The notes under the pieces were generated by a model, which saw only the letters and a list, made by a program, of their open reading frames with translations, was not told the origin of the DNA and did no database searches. A stretch of 64,000 nucleotides of DNA from Thermogutta terrifontis (GTDB lineage Bacteria > Planctomycetota > Planctomycetia > Pirellulales > Thermoguttaceae): the NCBI RefSeq assembly GCF_002277955.1, contig NZ_CP018477.1, forward strand, positions 310,001-374,000, read 5' to 3'. The translations under genes and the position numbers were made by a program. Shown piece by piece: positions 18,717 to 27,315 of this stretch; positions within the stretch are counted from its first letter, which is position 1, and every line of letters begins with the position of its first letter.

Positions 18717-19802
18717 TCAGCCGCTTTTTTCGGCACGGGCGCGTGAAAGGGCGTCCTCGATTAACCGGGCAATGAGCTGGGGAAAAGACCAGCCCGCTTC
18801 GGCTGCGGCAGCCGGGAATCCTGCATCTGGACTGAGGCACGGGTTGGCGTTGATCTCAAGGACGTACGGTATGCCCTCGCGGTCGACTCGAAAGTCAACG
18901 CGGGCATAGCCCGTCAGGCCGAACAGTTGCCAGCACGCCAGGGCGGTCTGGCTCAGTCGCCGCAAAAGCGGCAAGTCGTCGGGTGGGAAGTTGAACCGCC
19001 GGGGAGTTGAGCGATACTCGAACGAATCAGGATCCCACTTGGCCCGATAACCCACGATCCGCAAGTCTTGCGGCGAGAAAGCGGAAAAATCGATTTCCGC
19101 CGGCGGCAACACCACCGGGCCACTGGTTGTACCCACCAAGGAAAGGTTGAACTCCCGGCCGTCGATGTATTCCTCAGCGAACCATGGTTCTCCGGTGGCG
19201 GCCGTGCGTTCGGCAATCGCGGTCTGGATTCTTTGCCGTTGTTCGACCGTGCTCGCTTCCCACAGGCTTTCCACCAGACCGGCGGAGGCATGGGCCCAGG
19301 CCGACTTGAGCAAAAAAAATGCTCCAAGGGGAAAATTCTCCGCCGGCTGCCCCAACGCGTGAAATTCCTCCAGGCATCTGGCAAGCCAAGCGTCTCCCGG
19401 CGTACCTGTGTCTTGGGGAAGCTCGGAGTTACAGATCCACCGAGGTGTGGGCACGCCTGCCCTTGCCTGGAAGATTTTGGTCAGCCGCTTGTCACCCGTG
19501 AGAAACAGGGCCTGGGAACCGTTGCCAGTGAAGGGTATTCGCAGCTCTTCCAGCACCCGGGCAGCCAGATACTGGAAGCGGTCGCTGCCAAAAAGGGATT
19601 CCACAAGATTGAACACCACCTCGGGACGGAGTTCCCTCATCCGGGCCCGCAGCTCCGCGGGGGTGGTGCCGGCCGAAACGACGACGGCCTCGTGTCCAAG
19701 CTCACGAAGGGCCTCTGCCACCGCCTGCGCTTGGGTGAGAACGTCCCGCTCGTCTTCCGGGGCTGACGAGGCCACCTCCTGATGGACGACCACCACCCGC
19801 AT
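18717..19802 (-). CDS. ATP-grasp ligase, D-alanine-D-alanine ligase-like (second of pair)
   Basis: From ATG 19802 (MRVVVVHQEVAS..., TTGAGAGGCCACGC ribosome binding site) this is 361 residues. It has the pre-ATP-grasp N-domain, the LTGDKRLTKIFQARAGVPTP segment that aligns with the Ddl ATP-grasp entry, EEYIDGREFNLSLVG in the nucleotide pocket and YARVDFRVDREGIPYVLEINANPCLSP with the metal-binding Asp/Glu/Asn set. Ddl-type enzymes join two amino acids through an acyl phosphate. It starts 20 bp past the stop of its paralogue, so the two are one operon. The open frame extends to 19880, which would overlap that gene. Substrate is not deducible. Confidence 0.8.
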   Translation of the reverse strand: MRVVVVHQEVASSAPEDERDVLTQAQAVAEALRELGHEAVVVSAGTTPAELRARMRELRPEVVFNLVESLFGSDRFQYLAARVLEELRIPFTGNGSQALFLTGDKRLTKIFQARAGVPTPRWICNSELPQDTGTPGDAWLARCLEEFHALGQPAENFPLGAFFLLKSAWAHASAGLVESLWEASTVEQRQRIQTAIAERTAATGEPWFAEEYIDGREFNLSLVGTTSGPVVLPPAEIDFSAFSPQDLRIVGYRAKWDPDSFEYRSTPRRFNFPPDDLPLLRRLSQTALACWQLFGLTGYARVDFRVDREGIPYVLEINANPCLSPDAGFPAAAAEAGWSFPQLIARLIEDALSRARAEKSG

Positions 19803-19821
19803 GCGTGGCCTCTCAATCGGT

Positions 19822-20835
19822 TTATGGAATGGCATGGACAGGGGCACGATCGGGCGCGACGCGCTGTAAGGCCGATTCAATGATGGCTCCGATAAGATCG
19901 TGATAGCTCATGCCGGCGGCGGTGGCAATCATGGGAAGATCGGAATGGGTCGGGTGGAGTCCGGCGAGAGGGTTGATTTCCAGGAATTGCGGCCGACCTT
20001 CCGCATCGCAGCGGAGGTCCACGCGACCGGCATCCCGCCCATCAAGAACCCGCCATGCCTCCAGGGCGATTTGCTCGGCTTCGGCAACCTGGGGATCGCC
20101 TTTTCCGGAAACAAATCGATATTCCACCAATTCTTCGCAACGCTCTTTGTTGACGTAAGAATAGGCGTGGGCTTCCGCCTGGGGCCTGAGAATGACCTCG
20201 AGAGTCCCCAGCACCCGGGCATGTTCGCCGGTGCCCAGCAGGCCCACTGTGAACTCCCGACCCGGCAGATAACACTCTACCAGGACGGGCTGCCGAAATT
20301 GGGTGAGAAGCCGGTGACAAACCTCCCTGAGTTGCGTACCGTCGCCGATGAACGAACTCTCGGAGATCCCCTTGCCTGTGCCCTCAGCGAGCGGTTTGGC
20401 AAATAGCGGATAGGGCAGATCGACACGGGAAACATCGGCGGGGGAGCGAATCACGGCAAAGGGGGGCGTGGGCAAACCTGCTTCTCGCACGAGTGTCTTG
20501 GCCAGGGATTTGTCCAGGCTGATGATAAGGGCCCGCGGGTCGGCGAAGGTGTAGGGGATTCGGTAAGCCTCCAACAGGGCCGGCACCTGAGCTTCTCGTG
20601 CTAAACCGTAAAGTCCCTCCGCGATGTTGAAAACGAGATCCCACCGATCGCCGCTTGCGAGCCGCCGAACGAGGGAGGTGATCCGTCCGATACGATCCGG
20701 CTCGTGTCCATTGGCCCGAATGGCCTCTTCAATCGCGGCGACCGTCTCCTCGCGATCAAATTCCGCCGTTTCTTCTTCGGAATAACCCTCGGCCAGGTAT
20801 TCGCTCCGCAGGTCGTAGGTCAGACCAATCCGCAT
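19822..20835 (-). CDS. ATP-grasp ligase, D-alanine-D-alanine ligase-like (first of pair)
   Basis: The 337-residue protein begins MRIGLTYDLRSEYLAEGY and follows the Ddl layout: an N-domain with DLVFNIAEGLYG, the ATP-grasp domain with ISLDKSLAKTLVREAGLPTPPF, the PLFAKPLAEGTGKGI phosphate loop, VECYLPGREFTVGLLG and a DLRCDAEGRPQFLEINPLAGLHP metal site. Length is close to Ddl (about 310-370). The Ddl substrate loop serine is not obvious, so the pair may act on other amino acids or peptides. Repeat cluster R4 lies upstream and separates it from the YkgJ/aminomutase operon on the same strand. Confidence 0.8.
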   Translation of the reverse strand: MRIGLTYDLRSEYLAEGYSEEETAEFDREETVAAIEEAIRANGHEPDRIGRITSLVRRLASGDRWDLVFNIAEGLYGLAREAQVPALLEAYRIPYTFADPRALIISLDKSLAKTLVREAGLPTPPFAVIRSPADVSRVDLPYPLFAKPLAEGTGKGISESSFIGDGTQLREVCHRLLTQFRQPVLVECYLPGREFTVGLLGTGEHARVLGTLEVILRPQAEAHAYSYVNKERCEELVEYRFVSGKGDPQVAEAEQIALEAWRVLDGRDAGRVDLRCDAEGRPQFLEINPLAGLHPTHSDLPMIATAAGMSYHDLIGAIIESALQRVAPDRAPVHAIP

Positions 20836-20910
20836 GGAAAAGTCCCTCGGTGATTGGGTGGAAATGAATGTTACTGATCGACACTCTCAAGAAAAAGCTA
20901 CACCCCGGCC

Positions 20911-21298
20911 TGGAAAGACGTACTTGCCAGGTCCGCCTCTCGGAGAGACCCGCTTGCCGGGTCGGCTTCTCCGACGATGGATGATCCATTGCGATTCACC
21001 GCGCACGACAAGCGTGCCCCTCCGGCCTTTCGGAGGGACCTGCTCGTCAGGTCCATCTTTTCGGAGGGACGTGCTTGTCACGTCCGCCGTTTGACGTCGG
21101 ATCGTCCATTCCCTTTCGGCGGGGACTGAAGTCCCGCGCCGAAAGCGGGGCTAAAGCCCCGCGCTCCATGGAGTGCGGCGATTTATCGCCGCTTTTTGGT
21201 GAAGGCTTTAGCCTTCATCGCCTTGTCATTTGCGGTGTTTTGCCGCAACCACGAAAGCGACCCACCGGTAGGGGCGATTCACGAATCGCCCCTACCGC
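20911..21298 (+). repeat. Palindromic mosaic repeat cluster R4
   Basis: One nearly complete mosaic unit: four CTTGT/ACAAG-type hairpins, then GGGACT/AGTCCC, GCGGGGCT/AGCCCCGC, a GCGCTCCATGGAGTGC centre, GCGGCGATTTATCGCCGC, the AAGGCT/AGCCTT stem, the linker with GTGTTTTGCCGCAACCACGAAAG, and a GGGGCGATTC/GAATCGCCCC palindrome with one changed centre base. A boundary motif follows at 21309-21343. The cluster ends 85 bp from the 3' end of the YkgJ gene. Confidence 0.92.
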
Positions 21299-21308
21299 GC
21301 ATTCATCG

Positions 21309-21343
21309 TTTGGCGCTCCCATAGCTCCAAACCGAAAGTGGGA
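21309..21343 (+). repeat. Cluster boundary motif, copy 1
   Basis: A 35-bp sequence starting TTTGGCGCTCCCATAGCTCC and ending CCGAAAGTGGGA resembles the motifs at 47274-47308 and 51363-51397. All three lie just past the right end of a plus-oriented mosaic cluster. It is not palindromic. This copy is the most diverged. Confidence 0.6.
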
Positions 21344-21382
21344 ATGAGCCAGGTCTCATTTGGTTGGTCCGCCTTCATCACT

Positions 21383-22081
21383 CTAGGGCGCTTTGGTGAC
21401 GGGATAAGGGGGGCGTTCTCCCTGCGTTCCCGCCAGGGAAGCAGTGCTGCCAGCAATAGGGCGCTCGGTGGCCGGCGTCGGTGCCGCATCAGTCGGGGCT
21501 GCCTTGTCGGACGGGGTCGGCCCATCCAGCCGCCATTGTCGTGTCTGATCGGTTGCCGGGGCCGACGACGTCGCTCCTGCTACCACAAGGCGGGCATGGG
21601 GCTCCAGCCGGATCTCCGCATAGAGCTGCCGGTGCCACACTTCCGCCTGGGCCCAGCTCATATCCAGGGCTTCCAACAGCCCGACGCCCGGTGGCAAAAG
21701 CTGGACAGGACAACCCTTTGCCAGCTCCTGCTCCAGGCCCCGCGCCGTGTAATTGATCGGATAGAGCCGGCAGACCAGGGGCCGAACTTCTAAAGGAAGC
21801 TGACAGCCCCGGGGTCCTAAGAACACGCAATCGCCGTTGGCTTTCCGTTTGAGCACACGGCGCGAACCGTCGGGACGAAACACGCACGCGGCCCACTCGG
21901 GGTCGTCGTCCTGATCGAGGTACACCGGGTTATCCGGGATACGAAATTCGTGGAACCCCGTCTGCCCGGTAAACGCCTCGATGCGTGCCACATCGCCGGG
22001 CGTCACGTAGATTTCGCACGTCTGGCAGCAGGTCTTCCCGAGCCGCGCACACCGTGCGCAGAGCGACTCCGTTTCTTGCAT
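21383..22081 (-). CDS. YkgJ-type cysteine-cluster protein
   Basis: The 232-residue protein carries a Cys-rich N-terminus (CARCARLGKTCCQTCEIYVT) followed by GDVARIEAFTG, CVFRPDGSRRVLKRKANGDC and GPRGCQLPLEVRPLVCRLYP, the pattern of the YkgJ/CxxCxxCC family (putative zinc- or Fe-S-binding). A polar Ala/Pro/Thr-rich tail occupies about residues 165-232. It starts 18 bp after the lysine 2,3-aminomutase gene, so it is co-transcribed and could support that enzyme, for example in metal handling; this link is inference. No signal peptide is present. Confidence 0.75.
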   Translation of the reverse strand: MQETESLCARCARLGKTCCQTCEIYVTPGDVARIEAFTGQTGFHEFRIPDNPVYLDQDDDPEWAACVFRPDGSRRVLKRKANGDCVFLGPRGCQLPLEVRPLVCRLYPINYTARGLEQELAKGCPVQLLPPGVGLLEALDMSWAQAEVWHRQLYAEIRLEPHARLVVAGATSSAPATDQTRQWRLDGPTPSDKAAPTDAAPTPATERPIAGSTASLAGTQGERPPYPVTKAP

Positions 22082-22099
22082 GATCCAGTCCTCCTCATC

Positions 22100-23425
22100 T
22101 CACTTTGCCGGTGAATCAAGGGGATCTGGATAGCGGAAGACCCGCCCTTCGTAATTACGAATGAGTAAGTCATCGCCGTCACGACCTACCACATAGTTGG
22201 GTTGCAGCGGGACCTTGCCCCCACCACCGGGAGCGTCAATGACGTACGTGGGAACGGCGTAGCCCGTCGTGAATCCCCGCAATCCCTCGATGATCTCCAA
22301 ACCCTTGGAGACCGGCGTGCGGAAGTGCGCCGAGCCACTGATCGGGTCGCACTGGTACAAATAGTACGGTCGTACCCGCATCTTCAGCAGCTCGTGAACG
22401 AGCCGTTTCATCGTTTCCACGTTGTCGTTGATCCCGCGCAACAGGACCGTTTGGGAACCCAAGGGAATTCCGGCGTCTGCCAGCCGCGTGCACGCCGTGA
22501 AAACTTCCGGAGTGCATTCATCCGGATGGGTGAAGTGGATGCTCATCCACAGGGGATGATAACGCCTGAGCATGCGACAGAGCTGGGGCGTGATCCGTTG
22601 CGGCAGGACAACGGGGACTTTGGTCCCGATGCGCACAAATTCCACATGGGGAATTTTCCGCAACTCCCGCAGGATCCACTCCAGTTTTTCGTCGCTCAAA
22701 GTCAGGGGATCACCACCGGAAAGCAGCACATCCCGGATCGCCGGCGTGCGGCGAATGTAGTCCAGCCCCATCTGGATTCGTTCTGGAGTGGACTTGATTT
22801 CGCCGTGACCGACGACTCGGCTCCGCGTGCAGTAGCGGCAGTACGTCGAGCAAAAGTCGTGCACCAGGAAGAGCACCCGATCAGGATAGCGGTGGACAAT
22901 TCCCGGCACCGGGCTGTCCTCATCCTCGCCCAGGGGATCGTCCGCTTCACCGGCCGAGCGAACAAATTCGGCCGTGCGGGGAATGACCGTTTTCCTTAAC
23001 GGGTCTTCCGGGTTATGCGGCGAAATGAGCGCCATATAGTACGGCGTGATGCCCACAGGGAGCTTGGCACCGGCTTTTTCCAGTGCCTCGCGCTCGTCGG
23101 GCAGGAGCAGCAGCATCCGCTCGATGTCCACAAGCGTCCGAATCCGATGGCTGATCTGCCAGTGCCAGTCGTTCCAGAGCTTGTCAGGCACATCGCGGAA
23201 GAAGGTTCGACGAAACTGTCGAACACGGGGATCGGTCTTCAGCCGCCGTGTGACAACCGGCGGTTCTGCCGATTCCAGAGACGACTCTGCACCCAAGATT
23301 TTCAGGTAAGGCAGGTGACCAAGGCGATTGGTCGGAAGAGTGGGGGAAATTTGGAGCGCCGTCTGGGAACTCGGAGGTTCCTCTTCGACGGCCCCCAGCG
23401 ACGACTCAGCGTCAAAGGTGGCCAT
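22100..23425 (-). CDS. kamA: Lysine 2,3-aminomutase, radical SAM and PLP dependent
   Basis: From ATG 23425 (AGAAGGATCG ribosome binding site) the product has 441 residues. The radical SAM cluster motif CxxxCxxC is in FCSTYCRYCTRSR, and GGDPLTLSDEKL follows. The PLP lysine lies in the GGGGK motif of VIDAPGGGGKVPLQ, and the acidic residues that contact the lysine amino group in clostridial LAM are preserved as QCDPISGSAHFRTP and VIDAP. The enzyme should convert L-lysine to beta-lysine, although EpmB-type activity on elongation factor P cannot be excluded. It precedes the YkgJ gene. The in-frame ATG at 23530 has no ribosome binding site. Confidence 0.88.
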   Translation of the reverse strand: MATFDAESSLGAVEEEPPSSQTALQISPTLPTNRLGHLPYLKILGAESSLESAEPPVVTRRLKTDPRVRQFRRTFFRDVPDKLWNDWHWQISHRIRTLVDIERMLLLLPDEREALEKAGAKLPVGITPYYMALISPHNPEDPLRKTVIPRTAEFVRSAGEADDPLGEDEDSPVPGIVHRYPDRVLFLVHDFCSTYCRYCTRSRVVGHGEIKSTPERIQMGLDYIRRTPAIRDVLLSGGDPLTLSDEKLEWILRELRKIPHVEFVRIGTKVPVVLPQRITPQLCRMLRRYHPLWMSIHFTHPDECTPEVFTACTRLADAGIPLGSQTVLLRGINDNVETMKRLVHELLKMRVRPYYLYQCDPISGSAHFRTPVSKGLEIIEGLRGFTTGYAVPTYVIDAPGGGGKVPLQPNYVVGRDGDDLLIRNYEGRVFRYPDPLDSPAK

Positions 23426-23663
23426 AGGGTTGCGATCCTTCTCTGTGACTGCGGCAAGGCGGAAACCCCAACTACGTTGCCCGTGCTCCGACTCGCGGGA
23501 CGGCCTTTTGCGACCGCAGTCACTTTCCAATTCAATCCTTTAAAGAATTATCGTCCCCCCGTTTTTTGTCAAGTGAGGAACTTTCTTGAACTTTGCCCAG
23601 GGGACTACCTCCACGTCTCCCCGCCGATAGGTGCGCGGACGTCCACACAGGCTTGGTTCAACC

Positions 23664-23961
23664 CGGAGGGGCACGCCTGTCGTGCCCGGCTGCACATATG
23701 GAGTGCGGGGCTTTAGCCCCGCTTTCGGCGCGGGACTTCAGTCCCCGCTGAAACGGAATGGACAATCGAACGTTGAAAAGCGGACCCGACAAGCGGGTTC
23801 CTCCGAGAAATCATTCGGAGGGGCACGCCTGTCGTGCCCGGTAAAAGCGGAGGGGTCATCAATAGGTGTTCCTCGGACCCGACAAGCGGGTCCCTCCGAA
23901 GGCGGACGTGACAAGCACGTCCCTCCGAAAAGACGGACCCGACGAGCGGGTCCCTCCGACG
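23664..23961 (-). repeat. Palindromic mosaic repeat cluster R5
   Basis: A minus-oriented cluster starting with the GGGGCACG-CCTGT-CGTGCCC hairpin fused through CATATG (23695-23700) to the GAGTGCGGGGC unit. It then has AGTCCC/GGGACT and five CTTGT/ACAAG-loop hairpins with arms CCCG, CACG and CCTG types. The cluster ends 12 bp from the asnS stop codon. The long open frames crossing it are repeat by-products. Confidence 0.9.
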
Positions 23962-23972
23962 TTGTCCGGCAA

Positions 23973-25355
23973 TCAAAATTCCGCGTTGCCGGGAAATCTT
24001 GGGAACGGGATGACATCCCGAATGTTACCCATGCCTGTGACGAATTGGAGGGCCCGTTCCAAACCGAGGCCGAACCCGCTATGGGGAACCGTGCCAAATC
24101 GTCGCAGGTCCAGGTACCACCAGTAATTTTCTTTGTTGAGCCCCAGTTCTTCCATCCGCTGTTCGAGGACGTCCAGTCGCTCCTCGCGCTGGCTGCCGCC
24201 AATGATTTCACCCACGCGGGGCAGCAGCACGTCCATCGCGCGAACGGTTTTCCCATCATCATTGACGCGCATGTAGAACGGTTTGATCTGCCGGGGATAG
24301 TCTATGAGGATCACCGGTCGCCGGAAGTGCTTTTCCGTGAGGTAGCGTTCGTGTTCCGCCTGGAGATCGCGTCCCCATTCGACCGGGAACTCAAAAGTTT
24401 CCCCGGACTTCTGGAGGATGTCGATCGCTTCGGTATAGGTGAGGCGGACGAATTCGCTATCGATGATTTCCTGAAGCCGTTGAATCAGGCCGGGTTCCAC
24501 CCAGCGATCAAAAAATTCCATATCTTCGGCACACTGTTCCAGCACATCGCGAAAAATGCGCTTGAGAAACCTTTCCGCCAGATCCATGTTGTCGGAAAGC
24601 TCGAAGAATGCGGCTTCCGGCTCGACCATCCAGAATTCGGCAAGGTGCCGGGTCGTGTTGGAGTTTTCTGCCCGGAAGGTCGGCCCAAACGTGTAGACCT
24701 TACCCAGTGCGCAGGCGTACGCCTCGGCTTCCAGTTGGCCGCTGACCGTCAAATAGGTGGGTTTGCCGAAGAAGTCTTGGCTGGGATTGCGTGGCTCTTT
24801 GGAGAGGGGGTCCAGAGTCGTTACGCGGAACATGGCCCCCGCCCCTTCGCAGTCGGAAGCTGTGATAATTGGCGTGTGAATGTAAAGGAAACCCTCCTCC
24901 TGAAAGAAACGATGGATGGAAAAGCTCATCGCGCTGCGGACCCTTGCCACGGCGCCGAAGGAATTCGTGCGGGGACGTAAATGCGCGATGGTTCGCAGAA
25001 ATTCGTAGGAATGTCGTTTTTTCTGAAGGGGATATTTTTCCGGATCGGCCCAGCCGTACACGAAGATACGGCTGGCCAGCACCTCGGTGGCCTGTTCTCG
25101 ACCGGGCGATGCCTGGACCACACCCTCCACAGCGATGCTGCAGCCGGTGGTCAGGCGTTTGACCTCGCTTTCGTAATTGAGAAGGCGATTGTCCGCGATG
25201 ATCTGAATATTGCCCAGGCAGGAGCCGTCATTCAGTTCCAGGAAGCTGAATCCGCCTTTGGAGTCCCTTCGAGTGCGGACCCATCCCTGGAGGAGGACCT
25301 CTTTTCCGATTGCCTCTGGACGCCGTGCCTGAGCGACAGAAATTTTTTCCGCCAT
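23973..25355 (-). CDS. asnS: Asparaginyl-tRNA synthetase
   Basis: The 460-residue class IIb synthetase has an N-terminal OB anticodon-binding domain ([22 protein letters not shown]), the [19 protein letters not shown] segment, motif 2 in [21 protein letters not shown] and motif 3 in [27 protein letters not shown]. The [11 protein letters not shown] pattern separates AsnRS from AspRS, which has a HxPEFTQxE form. Length is standard (about 460). The gene ends RFPGNAEF directly against repeat cluster R5. It lies 158 bp after trxB on the same strand and may share its transcript. Confidence 0.95.
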   Translation of the reverse strand: MAEKISVAQARRPEAIGKEVLLQGWVRTRRDSKGGFSFLELNDGSCLGNIQIIADNRLLNYESEVKRLTTGCSIAVEGVVQASPGREQATEVLASRIFVYGWADPEKYPLQKKRHSYEFLRTIAHLRPRTNSFGAVARVRSAMSFSIHRFFQEEGFLYIHTPIITASDCEGAGAMFRVTTLDPLSKEPRNPSQDFFGKPTYLTVSGQLEAEAYACALGKVYTFGPTFRAENSNTTRHLAEFWMVEPEAAFFELSDNMDLAERFLKRIFRDVLEQCAEDMEFFDRWVEPGLIQRLQEIIDSEFVRLTYTEAIDILQKSGETFEFPVEWGRDLQAEHERYLTEKHFRRPVILIDYPRQIKPFYMRVNDDGKTVRAMDVLLPRVGEIIGGSQREERLDVLEQRMEELGLNKENYWWYLDLRRFGTVPHSGFGLGLERALQFVTGMGNIRDVIPFPRFPGNAEF

Positions 25356-25513
25356 GATCGCGCCTCCGTGAATGTTTTGCTCGGCCCGATGGATCGGGTG
25401 ATGCCACCGGACGCCCTCCGTTTATCAACTGCCTGGACACCGCCGGCTCCGCCCCGCCGTCCCCGAGACCAGGCGTCGCGAGTACTTTTTGCCCTATTCC
25501 CCGCACGAGCGAC

Positions 25514-26572
25514 TCAACTCTCCTGCCCTGCCAGCCACCGCTCCGCATCGAGGGCTGCCATGCAACCGCTGGCGGCCGCCGTGACCGCCTGTCGGTAGTA
25601 GTCGTCGGCGACATCTCCCGCCGCGAACACTCCCTCCACACTTGTGTAGGTGCGGAAGGGCTTGGTGAGTTTGATGTACCCCTTGTCCGTCAGCTCGAGC
25701 TGACCTTTGAGAAATGCCGTGTTGGGGGTGTGGCCGATGGCCAGAAACATCCCACTCACCTCAATCGTCAGATCAGGTTCGCCCACCGTGCTCTTGAGGC
25801 GAATTCCTGTCACACCGTTTTCGTCGTCACCGAGGACTTCATCGACAACGCGGTTCCAGAGGATTTCGATCTTGGGATGAGAGAGTGCCCGCTGGGCCAT
25901 GATCTTCGATGCCCGAAGCTGGTCCCGGCGATGAACCAGATAGACTTTCGATGCCCAGTGGGCCAGATAAGTGGCTTCCTCCACAGCGGAATCACCACCC
26001 CCGATGACGGCCACCGGCCGGTTCCGAAACCGCGGCAAAGCTCCGTCGCATACGGCACAGGCGCTGACTCCCTTGTTTTTGAACCGTTCTTCGGAGGGCA
26101 ACCCCAGATAGTTGGCCCGGGCGCCCGTTGCCACGATCACCGCGCGACTCTCGTACGTCTCTCCGTTGGAAGCCTTCAAGCGAAACGGCCGGACGGAAAA
26201 ATCAACGTCCACAATGTCTTCCGTGATGACCCGCGTACCAAAGTGGATGGCCTGCTGCCGCATGAGTTCCATCAACTCAGGGCCGGTGACCCCGTGTTTG
26301 TTATGCGGGGGTAGATAGGCACGGCGTTCCTCGGGCAGAGCTGTTTCCAGATATCCGGACAGGTCCCCCGGCGGAAATCCCGGAAAGTTTTCCACCTCGG
26401 TGGTGAGGGCCAGTTGCCCCAGGGGCAGCGTGCCGTTTCGGGCATTTTCTTCGTTGATCGCCCCCTCGAAAAGGAGCGGATTGAGGGCCGCACGTGCGGC
26501 ATAGATGGCGGCCGTCCATCCCGCGGGCCCACTCCCGATGATGATTACCTTCTCAATCTGTTTGTCTGCCAT
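25514..26572 (-). CDS. trxB: Thioredoxin reductase
   Basis: From ATG 26572 (AGGTGAAGCCA ribosome binding site) this is 352 residues, somewhat longer than the usual 310-320. It has the FAD-binding [16 protein letters not shown], the redox-active CAVCDG motif, an NADPH-binding [17 protein letters not shown] and the C-terminal FAD segment [25 protein letters not shown]. It should reduce thioredoxin with NADPH. The extra length sits partly in an insertion around residues 75-95 ([18 protein letters not shown]). A GTG at 26581 is an alternative start. Confidence 0.93.
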   Translation of the reverse strand: MADKQIEKVIIIGSGPAGWTAAIYAARAALNPLLFEGAINEENARNGTLPLGQLALTTEVENFPGFPPGDLSGYLETALPEERRAYLPPHNKHGVTGPELMELMRQQAIHFGTRVITEDIVDVDFSVRPFRLKASNGETYESRAVIVATGARANYLGLPSEERFKNKGVSACAVCDGALPRFRNRPVAVIGGGDSAVEEATYLAHWASKVYLVHRRDQLRASKIMAQRALSHPKIEILWNRVVDEVLGDDENGVTGIRLKSTVGEPDLTIEVSGMFLAIGHTPNTAFLKGQLELTDKGYIKLTKPFRTYTSVEGVFAAGDVADDYYRQAVTAAASGCMAALDAERWLAGQES

Positions 26573-26627
26573 TGGCTTCACCTGCGCTCCGGAACAAATA
26601 CCTGATCAATCTGCTCGAGAATCACTT

Positions 26628-26633
26628 ATTATA
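26628..26633 (-). promoter_or_regulatory. Candidate -10 element for trxB
   Basis: The minus strand reads CATATAATAAG, a consensus TATAAT, about 56 bp before the trxB start. No convincing -35 is visible at normal spacing. Confidence 0.4.
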
Positions 26634-26698
26634 TGGCAGATGAGAGCCTCCCGATAGGGAAAACTCCGCCGGGTGTGCCAAGCGCGTGCCTTTAATAC

Positions 26699-27173
26699 GC
26701 GGACCTGACAAGTGGGTTCCTCCGAAAGGTCGGAGGGGCACGCTTGTCGTGCCCGGTTCCACATATGGAGTGCGGGGCTTCAGCACCGCTTTCGGCGCGG
26801 GACTTTAGTCCCCGCCAGAAGGCAATGGATGAACGAGCGTTAAACGGCGGCCCCGACAAGCGGGTCCGTCCATTCGCGGTAGGGGCGATTCATGAATCGC
26901 CCCGAAAATACGTTCATCAGGGCCAAACGGCATGTCGGTAGGGGCAATTCGTGAAGTGCACCTACCCCGAGCATGCTTTCGTGGTCGCGGTGAAACACGG
27001 TTAACGCCAAGGTTGTGAAGGCTAAAGCCTTCACCGAAAAGCGGCGATGAATCGCCGCACTCCATGGAGTGCGGGGCTTCAGAACCGCTTTCGGCGTGGG
27101 ACTTTAGTCCCCGCTGAAACGGAATGGACAATCCAACGTTAAACGGCGGACCTGACAAGCAGGTCCCTCCGGA
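26699..27173 (-). repeat. Palindromic mosaic repeat cluster R6
   Basis: A minus-oriented cluster between the divergent trxB and sulfatase genes. It opens with a CCTG-type hairpin and a GGCACG-CTTGT-CGTGCC hairpin, is fused by CATATG at 26762-26767 to the GAGTGCGGGGC unit, and then holds AGTCCC/GGGACT, the GGGGCGATTC/GAATCGCCCC palindrome, GTGAAGGC/GCCTTCAC, GCGGCGAT/ATCGCCGC, GCACTCCATGGAGTGC and a final GGACCTG/CAGGTCC hairpin near 27150. Confidence 0.92.
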
Positions 27174-27315
27174 AGGGGCGGGGAAAAATGAAAATGAATC
27201 AGGGCTCGTCGGTGTTTGCACGCGGGTTGGGGAGGGCTTATCATGTTCGGAAAGCTGGCGCTTTTGTGGTGGTTGGCCAGGACCGACTTGTCAGAACTTT
27301 CGGGGAGGTTTTGAG

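Noticed and set aside
23631-24980. 449-codon plus-strand frame
   Set aside because: Runs through repeat R5 and antisense to asnS.
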